Positions 38,597-53,250 of a DNA stretch of 64,000 nucleotides are shown here, piece after piece (the stretch's first letter is position 1; every line of letters starts with the position of its first letter). The translations under genes and the position numbers were made by a program. The notes below the pieces were generated by a model that saw only the letters and a list, made by a program, of their open reading frames with translations, did no database searches and had not been told where the DNA came from. The DNA is from Prorocentrum cordatum (Eukaryota; Sar; Dinophyceae; Prorocentrales; Prorocentraceae): assembly GCA_963575745.1 (NCBI GenBank), contig CAUYUJ010016302.1, forward strand, positions 221,773 through 285,772, read 5' to 3'.

Positions 38597-41532
38597 TTCG
38601 CGATTCTAGATCGGGCAGCAGAACGAGTTCAGAGCTCTGGATTCAACAGACAACGGCCACTGATGATTCTGAATCAGATTCTATACGCATCGGCTCTGTA
38701 GCTGTCCTATAGCTCGAGTTAATAAGTACAGAAAACCGAGAGCATCTGTCAAGATGACTCGAATAATACAAATAATTTGCGACGCTAGCTCGGCTAGCAG
38801 ACCGAGTTGAGACCTCTGGGTTCAACAGACAAACGCGCCTGATCATTCTGAATCAATTAGCTGTGCTTACCAGCTCTGTAGCTGTTCTGAAGCTCGAGTT
38901 ATCTTGAAAAAACAGACAGCGCGTGACAAGATGACTCGAAACGACCGATCCCGCCGGGACGCTTTTTGGCAGTGAAAGGTACCCGATCGAGCTGAGACCA
39001 AGATGGCAGCGGGAATAAGATCGAATATCACGGGAAAAAAATACTAGAGCTCTAACGAATGGTTGAGTTTCGAGAACAAAATTTTCAGCCGACCAAAGTC
39101 ACCAAAAGGTCCGTCGAGATTTTTCTTGCCAACTAGCTCTCCAGCGCCCCGGAATTACTGTTAAACTTGCTAAGGGAAGCTCTACGAGTTACTTGCTAAG
39201 GGAAGCTCTACGAGTTACTTGGTAGCGTCCATTGGCGCCGGCGGTGAACCGTCAACCTGGTCACCGCCGGGAACATCGTAGACTCATTTCACGCGCAAGA
39301 GATCTTGGAGTCGAAAGAGAGAGCTTCTGGAAGCATTTTTCGAAAAAGAGAAAAATTGATTTTTTTCGTGTCGACATTTGATAGTAAAAATTCGCCTACA
39401 GAGCTCATAAATCAGACAGTGAGGCCCTCATAGTCGTTTACAGGTGCGAAAAATCTGCTTTCTCAAATCAATTGTCGAATATCTGTCAAAAAATCGCCAA
39501 AACTGGCACCGGCGGTGAACCGTCAACCTGGTCACCGCCGGGAACCTCGCACAGCTCCTTCCACGCGTGAGAGTGCTTAGAGTCGTAAGAGAGAGCTTCT
39601 GGAGGCATTTGAGCATTCTTTTTCTCATGTCAGAATAAAGTTGGTTCCCCATGTGTTTCAGTAGTGAAAGTGCGCCTAGAGAGCTCATATTAAGACACAG
39701 AGGCCCTCATAGTCGTTTACAGGTGCGAAAAATCTGCTTTCTTAAGATGACTTGTCAAACATCTTTCAAATACTGGCGCCGGCGGTGAACTCTCAACCTG
39801 GTCACCGCCGGGAACCTCGTAGAGCTCCTCTCACTGGAAAGAGTGCAGAGAATCGACAGAGTGAAAAATAGAGATTTTTCGAAAATCTTGAGATTCGATT
39901 TTTCGATGTTCATATTCGCTCAGTTCCTTGAAATCAATGCATCGAAAGAGCTGAGCTGCTCTCTCACAGACGCTATATGTGTCGCAAGAATCTGCTTTCT
40001 CAAAAAAAAATGTCAAATATCTTTCAATTTCTCGCAAAAGCACCCAAAAGTTGCCACACGGCCGGCTGGGCCAACTAGCTTCACCCCGCGCCGGAATTCT
40101 CTACCTCATCGATGCCGAAGAGCTCTACGAGGTATTCGCAAAACCACCCAGAAGTTCCATTTTGTCCTTTCTCGCCGGATCGGCCAACTGGAACCGGCGG
40201 CACCGTCAACCAGGTTACCGCCGGGACCCTCGTAGAGCTCTTTTCTCACTCCGCGCTTTTCCGAACACATGAAGAGAGCTTCTGGAGCGAAAACGACAAA
40301 TCGAAAAAACAAGTTTTCTGTTTTTATTCAACGTCGGTTCAAGTGTTTTGATAGCAATACTGCACCGACGGACCTGAAAGTTTTACTGGCGGACGCGCCA
40401 TAACCTACTACAGATGCGAAAAATCTGCTTCGTTAAATGAATTGTCAAATTTTTTCAATTTTTTGTAAAACCACCGAAAAGTTACGACTTTGTCCGTCTC
40501 GCCGGGTCCGCCAACTAGCTCCACCCCGCGCCGGAATTCCTCTAGCTCATCGATGGCGAAGAGCTCTATGAGGTACCTGGAGAGAGAAGAGAACTTGGTA
40601 GCGTCCAAAACTGGAACCGGCGGTAAACACGCGAATTGACCCACTACAGGTGCGAAAAATACCGGTTCGTAGAATGAATTTATAAATCTCTGACAAAGTT
40701 TGTCCAACCGACCCAAAGTTCGCACATTGTTCGTCGGCGCCGGATCGGCCAACTGGGATCCGGCGGTAAGCCGTCAACCAGGTTCCGCCGGGACCCTCGT
40801 AGAGCTCTAAATAGACAAATGAGATCCAAGATCACAGCAGAAAAACGCTTCTCAATACCAGCTTCAGAAATCCAGAAATCTTATTTTCGGTCCTACAGGA
40901 ACTGGTTCCCCGCAGTCTTTTGATCTATATAATGTAGCTAGAGCCCTAAGGATTGCACCATCGAAAGCGCCATGATTCACTGCATAGAATGAAAATTCGA
41001 ATTTACAAGACGAATTTCAAAATGTCTTGCTATCTTCCAAAAACCGACCCCAGGTCATCAGATTGTCCGCCTGGGCCAGGTTGGCTAACTAGCTGTGCCC
41101 CGCGCCGGAATTCGCACATTCTTTGTCGGCGCCGGGTCGGCCAACTAGCTGCACCCCGCGCCCAAATTCCTCTAGCTCATCGATGTCGAAGAGCTCTACT
41201 GGCGCCGGCGGTGAACCGTCAACCTGGTCACCGCCGGGCACCTCGTAGAGCTCCTTTCACGCGTAAGAGTGCTTAGAGTCGAAAGAAAGCTTCTGGAAGC
41301 ATTCCTCGAAAAGGGGACAAATTGATTTTTTGGCGTCGACATAAAGATGGTTGCACCAAGTGTTTTGATAGTAAAAGTGCGCCTACAGAGCTCATACTAA
41401 GACAGAGAGGCCCTCATAGTCGTTTACCGGTGCTACAAATCTGCTTTCTCAAAATGAATTGTCAAATATCTTTCAAAAAATTGCAAAACGACCCAAAAGT
41501 TACCACTTTGTCCTTTCTGGCCGGGTCGAGCA

Positions 41533-42738
41533 ACTGGGCGCCGGCGGTAAACCGTCAACCTTTCTTACCGCCGGGGGACTCGTAGAGCTTCCTGAGAACA
41601 TATATGTAAATTAACTGAAAAATAATTTTTCAGCCGAAGCAATTTCAAACCTCTGATGCAACAGCCGAACGCCCCCGATGCTTCTGGATTCTCTTCTGCA
41701 CGAGCTCTCTAGCTCTCCTACAGCCCAAGCTTCGTGCATAAATCGACAGCATCTCTCAAGATGACTCGAACAATACAATTAGTTTGGCAAACCTAGCTCG
41801 AGTATCACATCAAGATCAGACATCTGCATGCGACAGGCGGACGCGTCCGATGTCTCTGAACCGAGATGTGATTACCAGCGCTACAGCCGCCCTGAAGCCC
41901 GAGTTAAGTGCAGGACAGCACCACTCCACATGACTTGACAATACGAATAGTTTTGCGGGCCTAGTGCGTGCAACGGACAGAGTTCAAAGCTCTGAATTCG
42001 GAAGGCGGACGCGCCTGATGTTCCGAATCGATTCCAGTTACCAGCCATGCAGCTCCCCCCCCCCCCCCCACAGCCCGAGTTAAGCACAGAGAACCGACAG
42101 CATTTCTCAAGATGACTCGAACCATACGAATAGTTTTGCGATTCTAGATTGGGCAGCAGACCGAGTTCAGAGCTCTGGATTCAACAGACGACGGCCACTG
42201 ATGATTATGAATCGGATTATGTACGTATCAGCTTTGTAGCTGTGCTCTAGCTCGAGTTAAGTACAGAAAACCGAGAGCGTCTGTCAGATCACTGGAATCA
42301 TACGAATAGATTTGCAGACCTAGCTCGACTAGCACACCGGGTTCAGACCTCTGGGTTCAACAGGCGAACGCGCCTGATCATTCTGAATCCATAAGCTGTG
42401 CTGAACAGCTCTCTAGCTGCCCTGAAGCTCGAGTTATCTTCAGAAAACCGTCACTGCGTATCAAGATGACTCGAAGCGGCCGATCCCGCCATGACGCTTT
42501 TCGATAGTAATACCCACCCGATCGAGCTGGTATCAAGATGGCGAGCCGCAGTGAGATCATGGATCACGGAAACAAGTACTAGAGCTTTAACGAATGGTCA
42601 GATTTCGAGAACATATTGTTCACTCGAGCCAAAGTGAAAAGTCCAGTCGAGATTTTTCGAGCCAACTAGCCTGCCAGCGTTTTCGAATTACTCTTAAACT
42701 TCGTCGCTCCGCTCTCAGGGAAGCTCTACGAGTCACTA
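41533..42738 (+). repeat. T2 module, complete
   Basis: TAA/TTA head, CTCGTAGAGCTTCC start, about five 180-bp monomers, then the conserved end domain (CAAGATGGCGAGCCGCAG) and the tail GGAAGCTCTACGAGTCAC. One C homopolymer lies at 42055-42070. Confidence 0.7.
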
Positions 42739-45700
42739 GCTCCACTGCGCCGGAATCCCTCCAGCTCAGCAATGCCGAAGACCTCTACGAGGTACAAGGT
42801 ACCCGAAGAGCACGGAGGAGAGAGAGTAAAAAACTGGCGCCGACGGTGAACCGTCAACCTAGTCACCGCCGGGAACCTCGTAGAGCCTTTTCCACGTGTA
42901 AAAGCGCTGAGAGTCGAAAGAGTGAGCTTCTGGAGGTAATTCTCGAAAAATTGAACATTGTTCTTTTTATGTCGAAACAGAGTTGGTTCCCCCAAGTGTT
43001 TCTAGTGAGAGTGCGCCCAGAGAGCTCATATTAAGATGCTGAGTATTATAACCTTTGATAGATGCGGAAAATATGCTTTTGCAAATGAATTGTCAAATAT
43101 CTTTCAAATATTTCCAAACCACCGAAAAGTTATCACTTTCTCATTTCTGGCCGGCCAACTAGCTCAACCCCGCGCCGGAATTCCTCTAGCTCATCGATAA
43201 CTGGCGCCGGCGGTGAACCGTCAACCTGGTCACCGCCGGGAACCTCGTAGAGCTCCTTTCACTCGTAAGAGTGCTCGGAGTCGAAAGAGAGAGCTTCTGG
43301 AAGCATTTCTTGAAAAAAAGAAAAATTGATTTGTTTTTCGTGTCGACATGAAATTGGTTCCGCCAAGTGTTTTGATAGTGGAAGTGCGCCTACAGAAATC
43401 ATAGTAAGACAGAGAAACCCTCATAGTCGTGTACAGGTGCAAAATCTGCTTTGTCAAATAAATTCTCAAATATCTTTCAAAAACAATGCAAAACCACACC
43501 GCCGGGGGACTCGTAGAGCTTCCTAGCTCGACTTCAGTTGAGAACCTCTGAATGCGACGCGCCTGTCAAGATGACTCGAATAATACGAATATATTTGCGC
43601 ACCTAGCTCGGCTAGCAGACCGAGTTCAAACCTCTGGGTTCAACAGGCGAACGCGCCTAATCATTCTGGATCTATTAGATGTGCTGACCAGCTCTGTAGC
43701 ATCCCTGGAGCTCGAGTTATCTTGAGAAAACCGTCACCGTATATCAAGATGACTTGAAACGGCCGATCCCGCCACAGTGCGTGTCGATAGTAATATTCAC
43801 CCGATCGAGCTGAGATCAAGATGGCGAGCGGGAATAATATCGAATATTATGGGAAAAACTACTAGAGTCCTAACGAATTGTCAAATTTCGAGGACTAAAT
43901 TTTCAACCGACCAAAAGTTGTCAAAAGTTTCATCGAGATTTTTCGAGCCAACTAGCTCTAGAGCGCGCCGGAACTACTCTTAGCTTCCAGCAATAACTGG
44001 CGCCGGCGGTGAACCGTCAACCTGGTCACCGGCGGGAACCTCGTAGAGCTCCTAGCACTCGTAAGAGTGCTCGGCATCGAAAGAGAGGGCTTCTGGGATA
44101 ATTTCTCGAAAAAGAGAAAACATGATTTTTTCGTGTCGACATGAAGTTGGTTGCGCCAAGTGTTTTGAGAGTGACAATGCCTCTAGAGAGCTCATATTAA
44201 GACGCAGAGGCTCTCGAAGTCGTTTACAGGTGCGAAAAATCTGCTTTCTCAAAATGAATTGTCAAAGATCTTTCAAATATTCGCAAAACTACCCAAAAGT
44301 TGCCACATTGTCCGCCTCGGCCGGGTGGGCCAACTAGCTTCACCCCACGCCGGAATTTCTCTAGCTCATCGATGCCGAAGAGCTCTACGAGGTACTGGGA
44401 ACCGGCGGTAAATCGTCAACCAGGTTATCGCCAGGCACCTCGTAGAGCTCTTTCGTTCCAGCGCTTCCCGGAACACATCAAAAACACTTCTCAAGCGAGA
44501 GCCCAACAATTAAAAGAAACGCGATTTTTCAGTGTCCATCCGAAATCGGTTCCTGCAAGTCTTTCGATAGTAATATCGCAGCTACGGACCTGAAAATTTT
44601 ACTGGCAGACGCGTCATAACCCACTACACGTGAGAATAATCTGGTTTCTCAAAATGAATTGTCAAATATCTTTCAAATCTTAGCAAAACCGGCCGAAAGT
44701 CATCACATTGTCTTTTAATGCCCGGTCGGCCAACTGGACGCCGGCGGTAAACCGTCAACCTTGGTTACCGCCGGGAGACTCGTAGAGCTTCCAGCTCGAC
44801 TGAAGTTGAGAACACCAAGCACTTACCAACATTCCGACTCATAGTAAATAGTTTGTGACCTCTCAATGCGACAGGCGGATGCGTCCGATGTCTGCGAGTC
44901 GACTCCTGTCATTACCAGCCCTCCAGCCCCTCTACAGCCGGAGTTGAGTGCAGAAACTGTCAGCACCTCTGAGGATGACTCCAACAATACAATCGCAGAC
45001 CTAATTCGGGCAGCAGACCGAGTTCCGATCTGGATTCGACAGGCGGACGCGTCTGATGTCTTCGAATCGATTCCTGTGACCACCAGCACTCTAGCTCCCC
45101 TCAGCGAGAGTTGAATGAAGGAAACCGAGAGCACTTCTCAAGATGGTTCGAGCTATACGAATAGTTTCGTGATCCTAGATTGGGCAGCAGACCGAAATCA
45201 GAGCTCTGAATTCGACAGAGAAACGCAACTGACGATTCTGAATCGGTTTCTGTAGATATCAGCTCTGTAGTTGTCCTACGAGTTAAGTGCAAAAAAAAAA
45301 AACAAAAAAAAAAACGAGAGTTCTTGTCAAGATGACTTGAATAATACGAATGGGTTTGCAGACCTAGCTCGGCTAGCAGTCCGAGTTCAGACCTCTGGAT
45401 TCAACAGACGAACGCGCCTGATGATTCTGAATGCGATAGGTGTGCTCACCAGCTCTGTAGCTGCCCTGAAGCTCGAGATATGTTCAGAAAACCGAGGGCG
45501 TCTATCCAGATGACCCAAATAATACGAATAGGTTTCCGGACCTAGCAGGCGAACGCGCCTAATGATTCTGAATGTGTGCTTACCAGCTCTGTCGCTTCCC
45601 TACAGCTCGAGTTACATAATACCGACAACGGGTATCAGGATGACTCGAAACGGCCGTTCCCGCCACAGTGCTTTTTGGCAGTAAAAGGTACCCGATCGAG

Positions 45701-46009
45701 CTGAGATCAAGATGGCGAGCGGAAATAAGATCGAATATCACGGGAAAAACACTAGAGCTCTAACGAATAGTCAAATTTCGAGAAAGAAATGTTCAACCGA
45801 GCAAAAGTCAGCAAAAGTTCCGTCGAGATTGTTCTTGCCAACTAGCTCTCCAGCGCTCCGGAATTACTCTAAAGCTTTCAGCAATAACTTGCTAAGGCAA
45901 GCTCTACGAGTTACTAGCTTAGGGAAGCTCTACGAGTCACTAGCTCCACCTGCGCCCGAATTCCTCAAAGCTTAGCTTCGCGGAGCTCTACGATGTACTT
46001 GTAAGCGTC

Positions 46010-46242
46010 CAAAACCCGGATAGCGGAGCCAGGCGCGGAGCGCGAAGCGCTCGAAAACGCCGCATGTGCGGGACGCAAGAAATCTCGCAGGAGACGCTAG
46101 CAGAGGCGCCGTTTACGATGCGTGGGGCCCTGTAAGCGCACAAGGAGGATCTGCCTAGGAGCCTGGAAGAACTGCCGAAGCTCTTCCGAAGCTCTGCCGA
46201 AGCGTTGTGCGCTCACTGGAGCCACGCGTATTGGGAAACGCT
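46010..46242 (+). repeat. T3a fragment
   Basis: Begins AACCCGGATAGCGGAGCCAG and contains GCTCTTCCGAAGCTCTGCCG, matching the T3a units at 53.4-54.5 kb. It is cut by a T1 head at 46243. Confidence 0.65.
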
Positions 46243-48339
46243 ACTGGCGCCGGCGGTGAACCGTCAACCTGGTCACCGCCGGGAACTTCGTAGAGCTCAG
46301 TTCACGCGTTAGAGTGCTCGAAGTCGAAACAGAGAGCTTCTGGAAGCATTTCTCGAAAAAAAAAAATGTATTTTTTTTCGTGTCGACATGAAGATGGTTC
46401 CTCCAAGTGTTTTGATAGTGAAAATGCACCTAGAGAGCTCATACTAAGACAGAGAGGCTCTCATGGTCGTTCACAGGTGCGAAAAATCTTTCTCAAAATA
46501 AATTGTTAAATATCTTTCAAAAAAATGCAAAATCATTCAAAAGTTACCACTTTCTTCCTCGCCGGGTCGAGCAACTAGCTCCACCCCGCGCCGGAATTCC
46601 TCTAGCTCATCTACGACGAAGAGCTCTACGGGGTAAGCAGCCACGCTCCCAGACACGCTGCAACCTCTGGCAATCTGCTGCGAGAATCGTGGACCGGCGG
46701 TGGTGGGCGTGTCTCCCTCAGCACCCACCTCCGGCTTCTTACTGGCGCCGGCGGTGAACCGTCAATGGTCAGCCGGGAACCTCGTAGAGCTCAGTTTATG
46801 CGAAAGAGTGCTCGGAGCCGAAAGAGAGAGCTTCTCGAAGCATTTCTCGAAAAAGAGAAACATTGTTTTTTTTCCGTGTCGACATGAAGACGGTTGCGCC
46901 AAGTGTTTTGATAGTAAAAGTGCCCTACAGAGCTCATATTCAGACTGGGCGCCGGCGGTAAACCGTCAACCTTTCTTACCGCCGGGGGACTCGTAGAGCT
47001 TCCTGACAATATATAATGTGAAAAGAATTTCAGAGAACGACTAGTTTTCCAGCCCAAGCGATTATAGACCTCTCAAGATGACTCTAACAAAACAAACGAA
47101 CAGTTTTCCAATCGAGGTCGAGTATGAAACCGAGTTCAGACCTCTGAATGCGACAGGCGGACGCGTCTGATGTCTGCGGATCGATTCCTGTGATTACCAG
47201 CTCTGCAGCCCCCCATACAGCCTGAGTTAAGTGCAGAAAATCGAGAGTACCTCTCAGGATGACTCGAATAATACAACAGTTTCGCGGATCTCGTTCGAGC
47301 AGCACACCGAGTTCCGAGCTCTCGGTTCGACGAACGGACGCGCCTGATGTCTCGAAATCGATTCCTGTGACCAGCAGCACTGTAGCCCCCCAGCACGATT
47401 CAAGTACAGAAAACCGAGAGCACTTCTCAAGATGACTCGAACAATACAAATAGGTTCGCGAACCTAGCTCGGGAAGCAGGCCGAGGTCAGAGCTCTTGAT
47501 TCAACAGATGAGCGCGCCTGAAAATTCTGAATCGATTCCTGTGATTATCAGCTCTGTGGCTGCCCTACAGATCGAGTTAAGTACAAAAACCGAGAGCGGC
47601 TGCTACAATGACTCGAATAATACGAATAGGTTTGCGACCCTAGCTCGGCTAGCAGACCGAGTTCAGACCTCTGGATTCAAGAGGCGAACGCGTCTGATCA
47701 TTCTGAATGCATTAGCTGTGCTGACCAGCTCTGTCCTGAAGCTCGAGTTATCTTGAGAAAACCGACAGCGCGTATCAAGATGACTCGAAACGGCCGTTCC
47801 CGCCTGCCTGCTTTTTGGCCTTCAAAGTCACCCGATCGAGCTGAGATCAAGATGGCGAGCGGGAATAAGATCATATATCATGGGAAAACATACTAGAGCT
47901 CTAACGAATGTTCAAATTTTGAGAACAAAATTTTCAACCGACCAAAAGTCAGCAAAAGTTCCGTCGAGATGTTCTTGCCAACTAGCTCTCCAGCTCCCCG
48001 GAATTACTCTTAAGCTTCTAGCAATAACTTGCTAAGGGAAGCTCTACGAGTTACAGAGAGGCCCTCATAGTCGTTTACAGGTGCGAAAAATCTGCTTTCT
48101 CAAATGAATTGTCAAATATTTTTGAAAAAAATCGCGAAACCATCAAAAGTTATCACATTGTCTGCCTCGGCCGGATCGGCCAACTTAGCTCCACCCCGCG
48201 CCGGAATTCCTCTAGCTTATCGATGCCGAAGACTCTACGAGGTATTTGAAACCCTCAGCTCTCCAAGGAGCTATCCGGGAACTTGCTAGCGGAAACTCTA
48301 CAAGTTAGTTACCACTTTATCCTTTCTGGCCGGGTCGAT

Positions 48340-49300
48340 TGTAAGCGTCCAACTTGTGAGCGTCCACTTTTCAGCGTCCGAAACCCGGATAGCCAGGCAA
48401 GGTGCGGAGCGCAGAGCGCTCCAAAGCGCGGCACGGCGACCTCTGCAGGCTGCGCGGGGCGCTCGAAACCTCGCAGGCGACGCTGCGAGGGCGTCTTTTC
48501 CGACGCGCAGGGCTCTCCGAAACCTACCACGACACCTCTGCCTAGGAGCCTGCGAGCCCAGGCGGGGCTCTGCCGAAGCTCTGCCGAAGCGTTGCGCGCA
48601 CCATGGAGCCACGGGTATTCGGAAACGCTAGGAAGCCACGCTCGCGGACCCGCTGCAACCTCCGGTAACACGCTGCCAGGAACGTGAACTGCCGTGGAAG
48701 AGCTCCTGGCGGGCACCACCCACATCCGGCCTCGTAAACCCACAGCTCCCCGAGGAGCTATCCGGGAGAAGAAGGACAGACACCGGAAGGCCTTCCTGGC
48801 GAGACCGCGGAAGTTCTCGTGAAGCTCCTCTGCGGCTCTGGCGGCTGAAGCGCTGCCAGGAACGCTTCAACGCGTGCCTCAATGCGTGCAGGCACACGTG
48901 GACGCTTCCCGGAGACTCTCCCGGACCCGCTGCCGGACGGGCGAACTGCTGCGAAGATCGTGGACCGGCGAAGATGGGCTGCTGGCGGGCACCAACACCG
49001 CCCGGCTTCAAATCGGAACCTTCTAGTTCTCAGAGAGCTCTCCGGGAAATTTCATTCTCGAGCGGCCTGCGGGGCCCCCCTGGCACGCTGCGGAAGCGCT
49101 GCCAGAAACTCTCCCATGCGTGCCTGCGCGCATGCAGGCACGCGTGGAAGCGCCGGAAGCTCTCCCCGACACGCTGCCTGCGAGGCCTGTGGACCGCCGT
49201 GAAGGAGCTCTTGGCGGCCACCACAACCGTCCGGCTTCTAATCTTGAACCCTTTAGCTCTCAGCAAGCTGGCCGGGAAGCGTCGGGCAACTAGCTCCACC
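48340..49300 (+). repeat. T3a/T3b units nested in the T1/T2 field
   Basis: A T3a-like unit starts AACCCGGATAGCCAGGCAAG near 48382 and runs to GAGCTATCCGGGA near 48770. T3b-like units follow, with CGTGCCTGCGCGCATGCAGG hairpin sequence and TCCGGCTTCTAATCTTGAAC. Confidence 0.65.
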
Positions 49301-52201
49301 CCGCGCCGGAACTGGACGCCGGCGGTAAACCGTCAACCTTGGTTACCGCCGGGAGACTCGTAGAGCTTCCAGCTCGACGAAGTTGAGAACACCGAGGACC
49401 TACCAACATTCCGACTCATAGTAAATAGTTTGTGTCCTCTCAATGCGACAGGCGGACGCGTCTGATGTCTGCGAGTCGACTTCTATCATTACCAGCCCTG
49501 CAGCCTCCCTACAGCCCGAGTTGAGTGCAGAAAACTGACAACACCTCTCAGGATGACTCCAACAATACAGTAGTTTCGCAGACCTAATTTAGGCAGCAGA
49601 CGAGTTCCGAGCTCTGGTCTTCGCAGGCAGATGCGCCTGATGTCTCTAAATCGATTGCTTTCCCCAGCAGCACTGTAGCCTCCCCCCAGCACGAAATACC
49701 GACAGCACTTCTCAGAATGACTCGCAATACGAATAGTTTTGCGAACCTAGCTCGGGCAGGAGGCCAAGTTCAGTGCTCTCGAGTCAACAAACAAAGGCGC
49801 CTGAAGATTGTCAATAGTCTGTGACTACGAGCTCTGTTGCTGCCCTACGGCTCGAGTTAAGTACAGAAAACCAAGGGCGCCTCCAAATAATACGAATAGG
49901 TTTGCGGACCTAGCTCGGCTAGCAGACCGAGTTCAGACCTTTAGATTTAACAGGCGAACGCGCCTAATGATTCTGACTGCGATAGATGTGCTTGCCAGCT
50001 CTGTAGCTGTCTTACAGCTCGAGTTAAGACCAGAAAACCGAGAGTTTCTGTCAATATGACTCGAATAATACGAACAGGTTTCCGGATCTAGCTCGGCTCA
50101 CAGACCGAGTTCAGACCTCTGGGTTCAACAGGCGAACGCGCCTAATCATTCTGCATGCATAAGCTGTGCTCAACAGCCCTGTAGCTGCCCTAGAGCTCGA
50201 GTTATGTTCAGGAAAACAACAGCGCGTGTCAAGATGACTCGAAACGGCAGTTCCCGCCACAGTGCTTTTTGGCCTTCAAAGTTACCCGATCGAGATGAGA
50301 TCAAGATGGCGAGCGGGAATAAGATCGAATATCACGGGAAAAAATACTAGAGCTCTAACGAATGGTCAAATTTCGAGAACAAAATTTTCAACCGACCAAA
50401 AGTCAGCAAAGGGTCCGTCGAGATTTTTCGTGCCAACTAGCTCTGGGGCGCGCCTGGATTACTCTTAGCTTCCAGCTATAACTAGCTAAGGGATGCTCTA
50501 CGAGTTATTTCTCTACCGCCGAAGAGCTCTACGAGATTGTTGGTAGCGTCGAAAACCCGAAGAGCAACTTGTAAGCGTCCAACTGGGCGCCGGCGCTAAA
50601 CCGTCAACCTTTGTTACCGCCGGAGGAGTCGTAGAGCTTCCTGACAACATATACTGTCGAAAAAAATTGCAGAGAACGAATAGTTTTTGAGCCCAACTCG
50701 AGTATCAGATCGAGTTCAGACCTCTGAATGCAGGCCGCCTGAAACGATGCGCGGGACGCTGGAAACCTCGCATGAGACGCTTGCAGGGGCGCCGTTTACA
50801 ATGCGTGGGGCTCCGCAAAGCGCGCAAGGAAGATCTGCCTAGGTGCCTGGAAGAACTGCCGAAGCTCTTCCGAAGCTCTGCCGAAGCGCTTCGCGCACCC
50901 TGGAGCAACGCGTATTGGGAAACTGGGCGCCGGCGGTAAACCGTCAACCTTGGTTACCGCCGGGGAACTCGTAGAGCTTCCAAGCTCGACTTAAGTTGAG
51001 AAAACCGAGAGCACCTACCAACATTCTAACTTATAGTGAATATTTTTTGACCTCTGAATGCGACAAGCGGGCGCGTCTGATCGGACCGAGTTCAGACCTC
51101 TCAATGCAACAGGCGAACGCGTCTGATCTCTGCGAATCGACTCATGTGATTAGCGTTGCAGCCCCCCTACGGCCCGTGTTAAGTGCAGAAAACCGACAGC
51201 ATCTCTCAGGATCACTAGAATAATATAATAGTTTCGAAGACCTGTTTCGAGCAGCAGACCAAGTTCTGAGACCGAGTTCAGACCTCTGGAGTCAAGAGGC
51301 GAACGCGCCTGATGATTCTGAGTGCGATAGGTGTGCTTGCCAGCACTGTAGCCCTGCAGCTCGAATTAAGTACAAAATACCCACCACGCGTATCAAGTTG
51401 ACTCGAATAATACAAATAGGTTTGCAAACCTAGCTCGGCTAGCAGACCGAGTTCAGACCTATGGATTCAACAGACGAACGCGCCTGATGATTCTGAGTGC
51501 GATAGATGTGCTTATCAGCACTGTAGCTGCCCTACAGCTTGAGTTAAGAACAAGATAGCGACAACGCGTATCACGTTGACTCGAATAATACGAACAGATT
51601 TGCGGACCTAGCTCGGCTAGCAGGCCTATGGCTTCAACAGGCTTACGCGCCTGATGATTCTGAGTGCGATAGGTGTGCATACCAGCACTGTAGCTGCCCA
51701 ACAGCTCGAGTTAAGTAGGAAATACCGACAATGCGTATCAAGCTGACTCGAATAATACGAATAGGTTTGCGGACCTAGCTCGGCTAGCAGACCGAATTCA
51801 GACCTATGGATTCAACAGGCGAACGCGCCTGATCATTCTGCATGCATAAGCTGTGCTTACCAGCTCTGTAGCTGTCCTAAAGCTCGAGTTATGTTCAGAA
51901 AACCGTCAGCGCGTATCAAAATGACGCGAAACGGCCAATCCCGCCACAGTGCTTTTCAATAGTAATATTCACCCGATCGAGCTGAGATCAAGATGGCGAG
52001 CGGGAATAAGATCGAATATCACGGGAAAAAATAATAGAGCTCTAACGAATGGTCAAATTTCGAGAACAAATTTTTCAACCGAGCAAAAGTTGTCAAAAGT
52101 CCCGTCGAGATTTTTCGAGCCAACTAGCTCTGGAACGCGCCGGAATTACTCTTAGCTTCCAGCAATAACTTGCTAAGGGAAGCTCTACGAGTTACGCTAG
52201 G

Positions 52202-53250
52202 ACTGGGCGCCGGCGGTAAACCGTCAACCTTGGTTACCGCCGGGGGACTCGTAGAGCTTCCTAACTCGACAGTTAAGAAATCTGACAGCACTTACCAACA
52301 ATTTGACTTATAGTGAATAGTTTTTGACCTCTAAATTCGACAGACGGACGCGTCTCATGTCTGCGAATCGACTTCTGTCATGACCAGCCTTGCAGCCCCC
52401 CTACAGCCCGAGTTAAGTGCAGAAACCCGACAGCACCTCTCAGGATGACTCGAACAATAAGAATAGTTTCGCGAATCTAGTTCGAGCAGCAGACAGAGTT
52501 CAGAGCTCTTTATTCGACATGCGGACGCGCCTGATGTCTTCAAATCGATCCCAGTGATTACCAGCCATGCAGCCCCCCCTAGAGCCCGAGTTGAGTCCAG
52601 ATAACCGACATTATCTTGCAAGCGACTCGAACGATACGAATAGTTTCGCGATTCTAGATCGGGCAGCAGACCGGATTCAGAGCTCTGGAGTCGACAGACA
52701 AACGCAAATGATCATTCTGAATTGCTGCCTCTGACTATGAGCTCTGTAGCTTTTCTACAGCTCGAGTTAAGTGCGGAAAACCGAGCGGTTCTGTCAAAAT
52801 GACTCGAATAATACGAGCAGGTTTGTGGCCCTAGCTCGGCTAGCAGACCGAGTTCAGACCTCTGGGTTCAACAGGCAAACGCGCCTGATCATTCTGCATG
52901 CATTAGCTGTGCTCACCAGCTCTGTAGCTGCCCTAGAGCTCGAGTTATGTTCAGAAAACCGTCAGCGCATATGAAGATGACTCAAGACGGCCGATCCCGC
53001 CACAGTGCTTTTCGATAGTGATATTCACCCGATCGAGCTGAGATCAAGATGGCGAGCGGGAATAAGATCGAATATCACGGGAAAAAATACTAGAGCTCTA
53101 ACGAATGTTCAAATTTTGAGAACAAAATTTTCAACCGAGCAAAAGTTGTCAAAAGTTCAGTCGAGATTTTTCGAGCCAACTAGCTGTGGGGCGCGCCGGA
53201 ATTACTCTTAGCTTCCAGCTATAACTAGCTCAGGGAAGCTCTACGAGTTA
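52202..53250 (+). repeat. T2 module, complete, left arm of the inverted arrangement
   Basis: The head ACTGGGCGCCGGCGGTAA is followed by CTCGTAGAGCTTCC (52248-52261), which is the exact complement of GGAAGCTCTACGAG at 53234-53247. The body contains four or five ~180-bp monomers and the end domain with AAGATGGCGAGCGGGAATAA. Confidence 0.8.

Larger units (their letters stand above)
33567..53250 (+). repeat. array of T1 and T2 modules, mainly plus orientation
   Basis: T1 modules (~370-400 bp when whole) and T2 modules (~1.0-1.2 kb) follow each other with partial copies between them. Each starts ACTGG, has a hairpin head, and ends AGCTCTACGAGGTAC (T1) or GGAAGCTCTACGAGTTAC (T2). Heads start near 33567, 34317, 34794, 35981, 39233, 39502, 39772, 40187, 41198, 41533, 42833, 43200, 43996, 44394, 44733, 46243, 46741, 46944, 49311, 50582, 50922 and 52202. 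Three members are minus-oriented or nested: T1 at 38198-38593, the LINE fragment at 36015-37574, and family-3 fragments near 46010-46240 and 48340-48780. Short frames in this field (for example TRLTVHRRRQF) are head-hairpin shadows. Confidence 0.85.

Noticed and set aside
33567-53250. CRISPR-like array
   Set aside because: The repeats are long, variable and directly abutting rather than short and identical with unique spacers, no Cas genes are present, and the window is eukaryotic.
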